This document shows positions 10,767 to 11,899 of a stretch of 11,899 nucleotides of DNA, piece by piece (the stretch's first letter is position 1; every line of letters starts with the position of its first letter). A program made the position numbers and the translations under genes. The DNA comes from an uncultured Collinsella sp. Lineage in GTDB: Bacteria > Actinomycetota > Coriobacteriia > Coriobacteriales > Coriobacteriaceae. The DNA lies in contig USBA01000044.1 in assembly GCA_900552735.1 (NCBI GenBank), forward strand, positions 1 to 11,899. The letters run 5' to 3'. The notes under the pieces were generated by a model, which was not told the DNA's origin, made no database searches, and saw only the letters and a list, made by a program, of their open reading frames with translations.

Positions 10767-11899
10767 TTAGGCCCTCAGCAGATAACGCACCTCATAGGGC
10801 GCAAGTTCAAAGGAGCCCGACAGCTCGACCGTGGGCGCACCGTCGGCAAGCAGGTCGACGAAGGAGCCGTTGAGTTCGCCGGCTCCAAAGGTATAGGGCT
10901 CGTTCACGGCATTGACCGCCACGAGCACCGTCGCGTCGTCGCAGGCGCGCTCGAACAGCAGCTGCTTGTTCTGAATCACCACGTTGCGATAGGCACCGTA
11001 GTTGAGGGCACGAGCCGCCGCGTCGTTTGCCGAGCGCAGGTGTGCGAGTTGCGTGATGAACGCCGTCAGCTCATTGGGCGCAGGCTCATCGAGCGCAGGG
11101 CGCAGCGCCCAGTCGCCATCGGGGCCGCCCTTTTCGCCAGCAATTCCCCACTCGCTGCCATAGTAGACGCACGGGATGCCCGGCATGCCAAAGAGCATGC
11201 CATAGGCGGGGCGCAGACAGGACTTGTCGGTGAGGATGCTCACCAGGCGCGGCACGTCATGGTTGTCGACAAACGACAGCAGGTGCTTGCCGCGGTAGAT
11301 GCACCAGGGGTCGCCGCCAAACTGACGGTGCAGCGAGTGCGCGATCTCGAACATATTGACCGAGTTAAAGCTGGAGTACAGGCCCTTGTAGCACTCGTAG
11401 TTGGTGCAGGAGTCGAGCATATCGTCGTTGACGATCTGGTTGTAGTCGCCGTGGAGCGTCTCGCCGATCAGCACGAAGTCGGGCTTGAGCTCACGGGTAA
11501 AGGCATGTAGGCGGCGCATAAAGTCGCGGTCGAGCATATAGGCGACGTCCAGACGCAGGCCGTCGACGCCAAAGACCTCGGCCCAGCGGCGCACGGACTC
11601 GAGCAGGTAATCGACCACGGCAGGGTTTTGCAAGTTGAGCTTCACGAGCTCAAAATGGCCTTCCCAACCCTCATACCAAAAGCCGTCGCCATAGCAGGAG
11701 TCACCGTCAAAGCTGATATGGAACCAGTCCTTGTACGGCGAGTCCCGCTTGCGCTCCTGAACATCGCGGAAGGCCCAAAAGCCGCGGCCGACGTGGTTGA
11801 AGACGGCATCGAGCACCACGCGGATGCCATGGGCATGCAGCGTGTCGCATACGGCGGCAAAGTCAGCATCCCCACCCAGGCGGCGGTCGATATGGCGCC
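10767..11899 (-). CDS. GH13 alpha-amylase-family glycoside hydrolase (C-terminal 376 residues, partial at right edge)
   Basis: The open frame continues past the right edge, so the N terminus is missing. All four GH13 signature regions are present in order: DAVFNHVG (region I), GLRLDVAY with the nucleophile Asp at 11549-11547 (II), LIGETLHG with the acid/base Glu at 11462-11460 (III), and FVDNHDVPR with the transition-state Asp at 11258-11256 (IV). The upstream YxIDRRLGG-like stretch and GMPGIPCVYYGSEWG also fit the (beta/alpha)8 barrel, and the last 90 or so residues form a beta-sandwich domain C. The pattern is closest to cyclomaltodextrinase, neopullulanase or maltogenic-type enzymes, but the exact substrate (maltodextrin, starch or glycogen) is not resolved. 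No signal peptide can be judged. The glycosylase gene starts 3 nt after its stop. Confidence 0.93.
   Translation of the reverse strand, partial: RHIDRRLGGDADFAAVCDTLHAHGIRVVLDAVFNHVGRGFWAFRDVQERKRDSPYKDWFHISFDGDSCYGDGFWYEGWEGHFELVKLNLQNPAVVDYLLESVRRWAEVFGVDGLRLDVAYMLDRDFMRRLHAFTRELKPDFVLIGETLHGDYNQIVNDDMLDSCTNYECYKGLYSSFNSVNMFEIAHSLHRQFGGDPWCIYRGKHLLSFVDNHDVPRLVSILTDKSCLRPAYGMLFGMPGIPCVYYGSEWGIAGEKGGPDGDWALRPALDEPAPNELTAFITQLAHLRSANDAAARALNYGAYRNVVIQNKQLLFERACDDATVLVAVNAVNEPYTFGAGELNGSFVDLLADGAPTVELSGSFELAPYEVRYLLRA

Noticed and set aside
10698..11510. 270-codon plus-strand open frame opposite the GH13 gene
   Set aside because: The minus strand carries all four GH13 signature regions here; the plus frame is a high-GC shadow.

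Overview
This window looks like a chromosomal core locus of a high-GC actinobacterium, most likely class Coriobacteriia and probably a Collinsella-type gut organism. The reasons are the GC-rich codon use, the actinobacterial form of RpoC with a long acidic coiled insert near its N terminus, the Coriobacteriia-like protein character and the strong AGGAGG-type ribosome sites. The genus is an inference from memory of such proteins, not from a search.

Layout. Almost everything reads leftward (minus strand). In transcription order from the centre, a sigma70-type promoter at 8047-8019 starts a leader RNA of about 210 nt. This leader carries an L10(L12)-binding motif and an intrinsic terminator, and it precedes rplJ (L10) and rplL (L7/L12). 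A strong terminator follows rplL. Next comes galU (UDP-glucose pyrophosphorylase) with its own leader and its own UUCG-capped terminator. Then a separate promoter drives rpoB and rpoC, the two large RNA polymerase subunits; rpoC runs off the left edge. The usual rplJL-rpoBC unit is therefore split into three apparent transcription units with galU in the middle.

Right of the rplJ promoter lies a near-palindrome of about 210-250 bp whose left arm contains the rplJ -35 box. Beyond it are a PLP-dependent aminotransferase (minus), a divergent unrecognised gene (plus, 9541-10197), a DNA-deoxyinosine glycosylase (minus, stop codon overlapping that of the plus gene), and a GH13 alpha-amylase-family enzyme (minus, running off the right edge) that appears to be in one operon with the glycosylase.

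How it works together. The left two thirds make ribosome stalk proteins and RNA polymerase. The sequence suggests that L10/L12 synthesis is controlled by transcription attenuation in the rplJ leader, as known for Bacillus subtilis rplJL, while rpoBC is uncoupled from it by two terminators and its own promoter. The most noteworthy points are the rewired fork-loop 2 of RpoB (8-residue insertion with loss of the usual RERAG-type motif), the palindrome carrying the rplJ promoter, the attenuator leader, three CGCAAtT motifs at exact 21-bp spacing upstream of galU, and a GAAC-N4-GTTC dyad (LexA-like) upstream of rpoB. No tRNA, rRNA, CRISPR array or transposase gene was seen.
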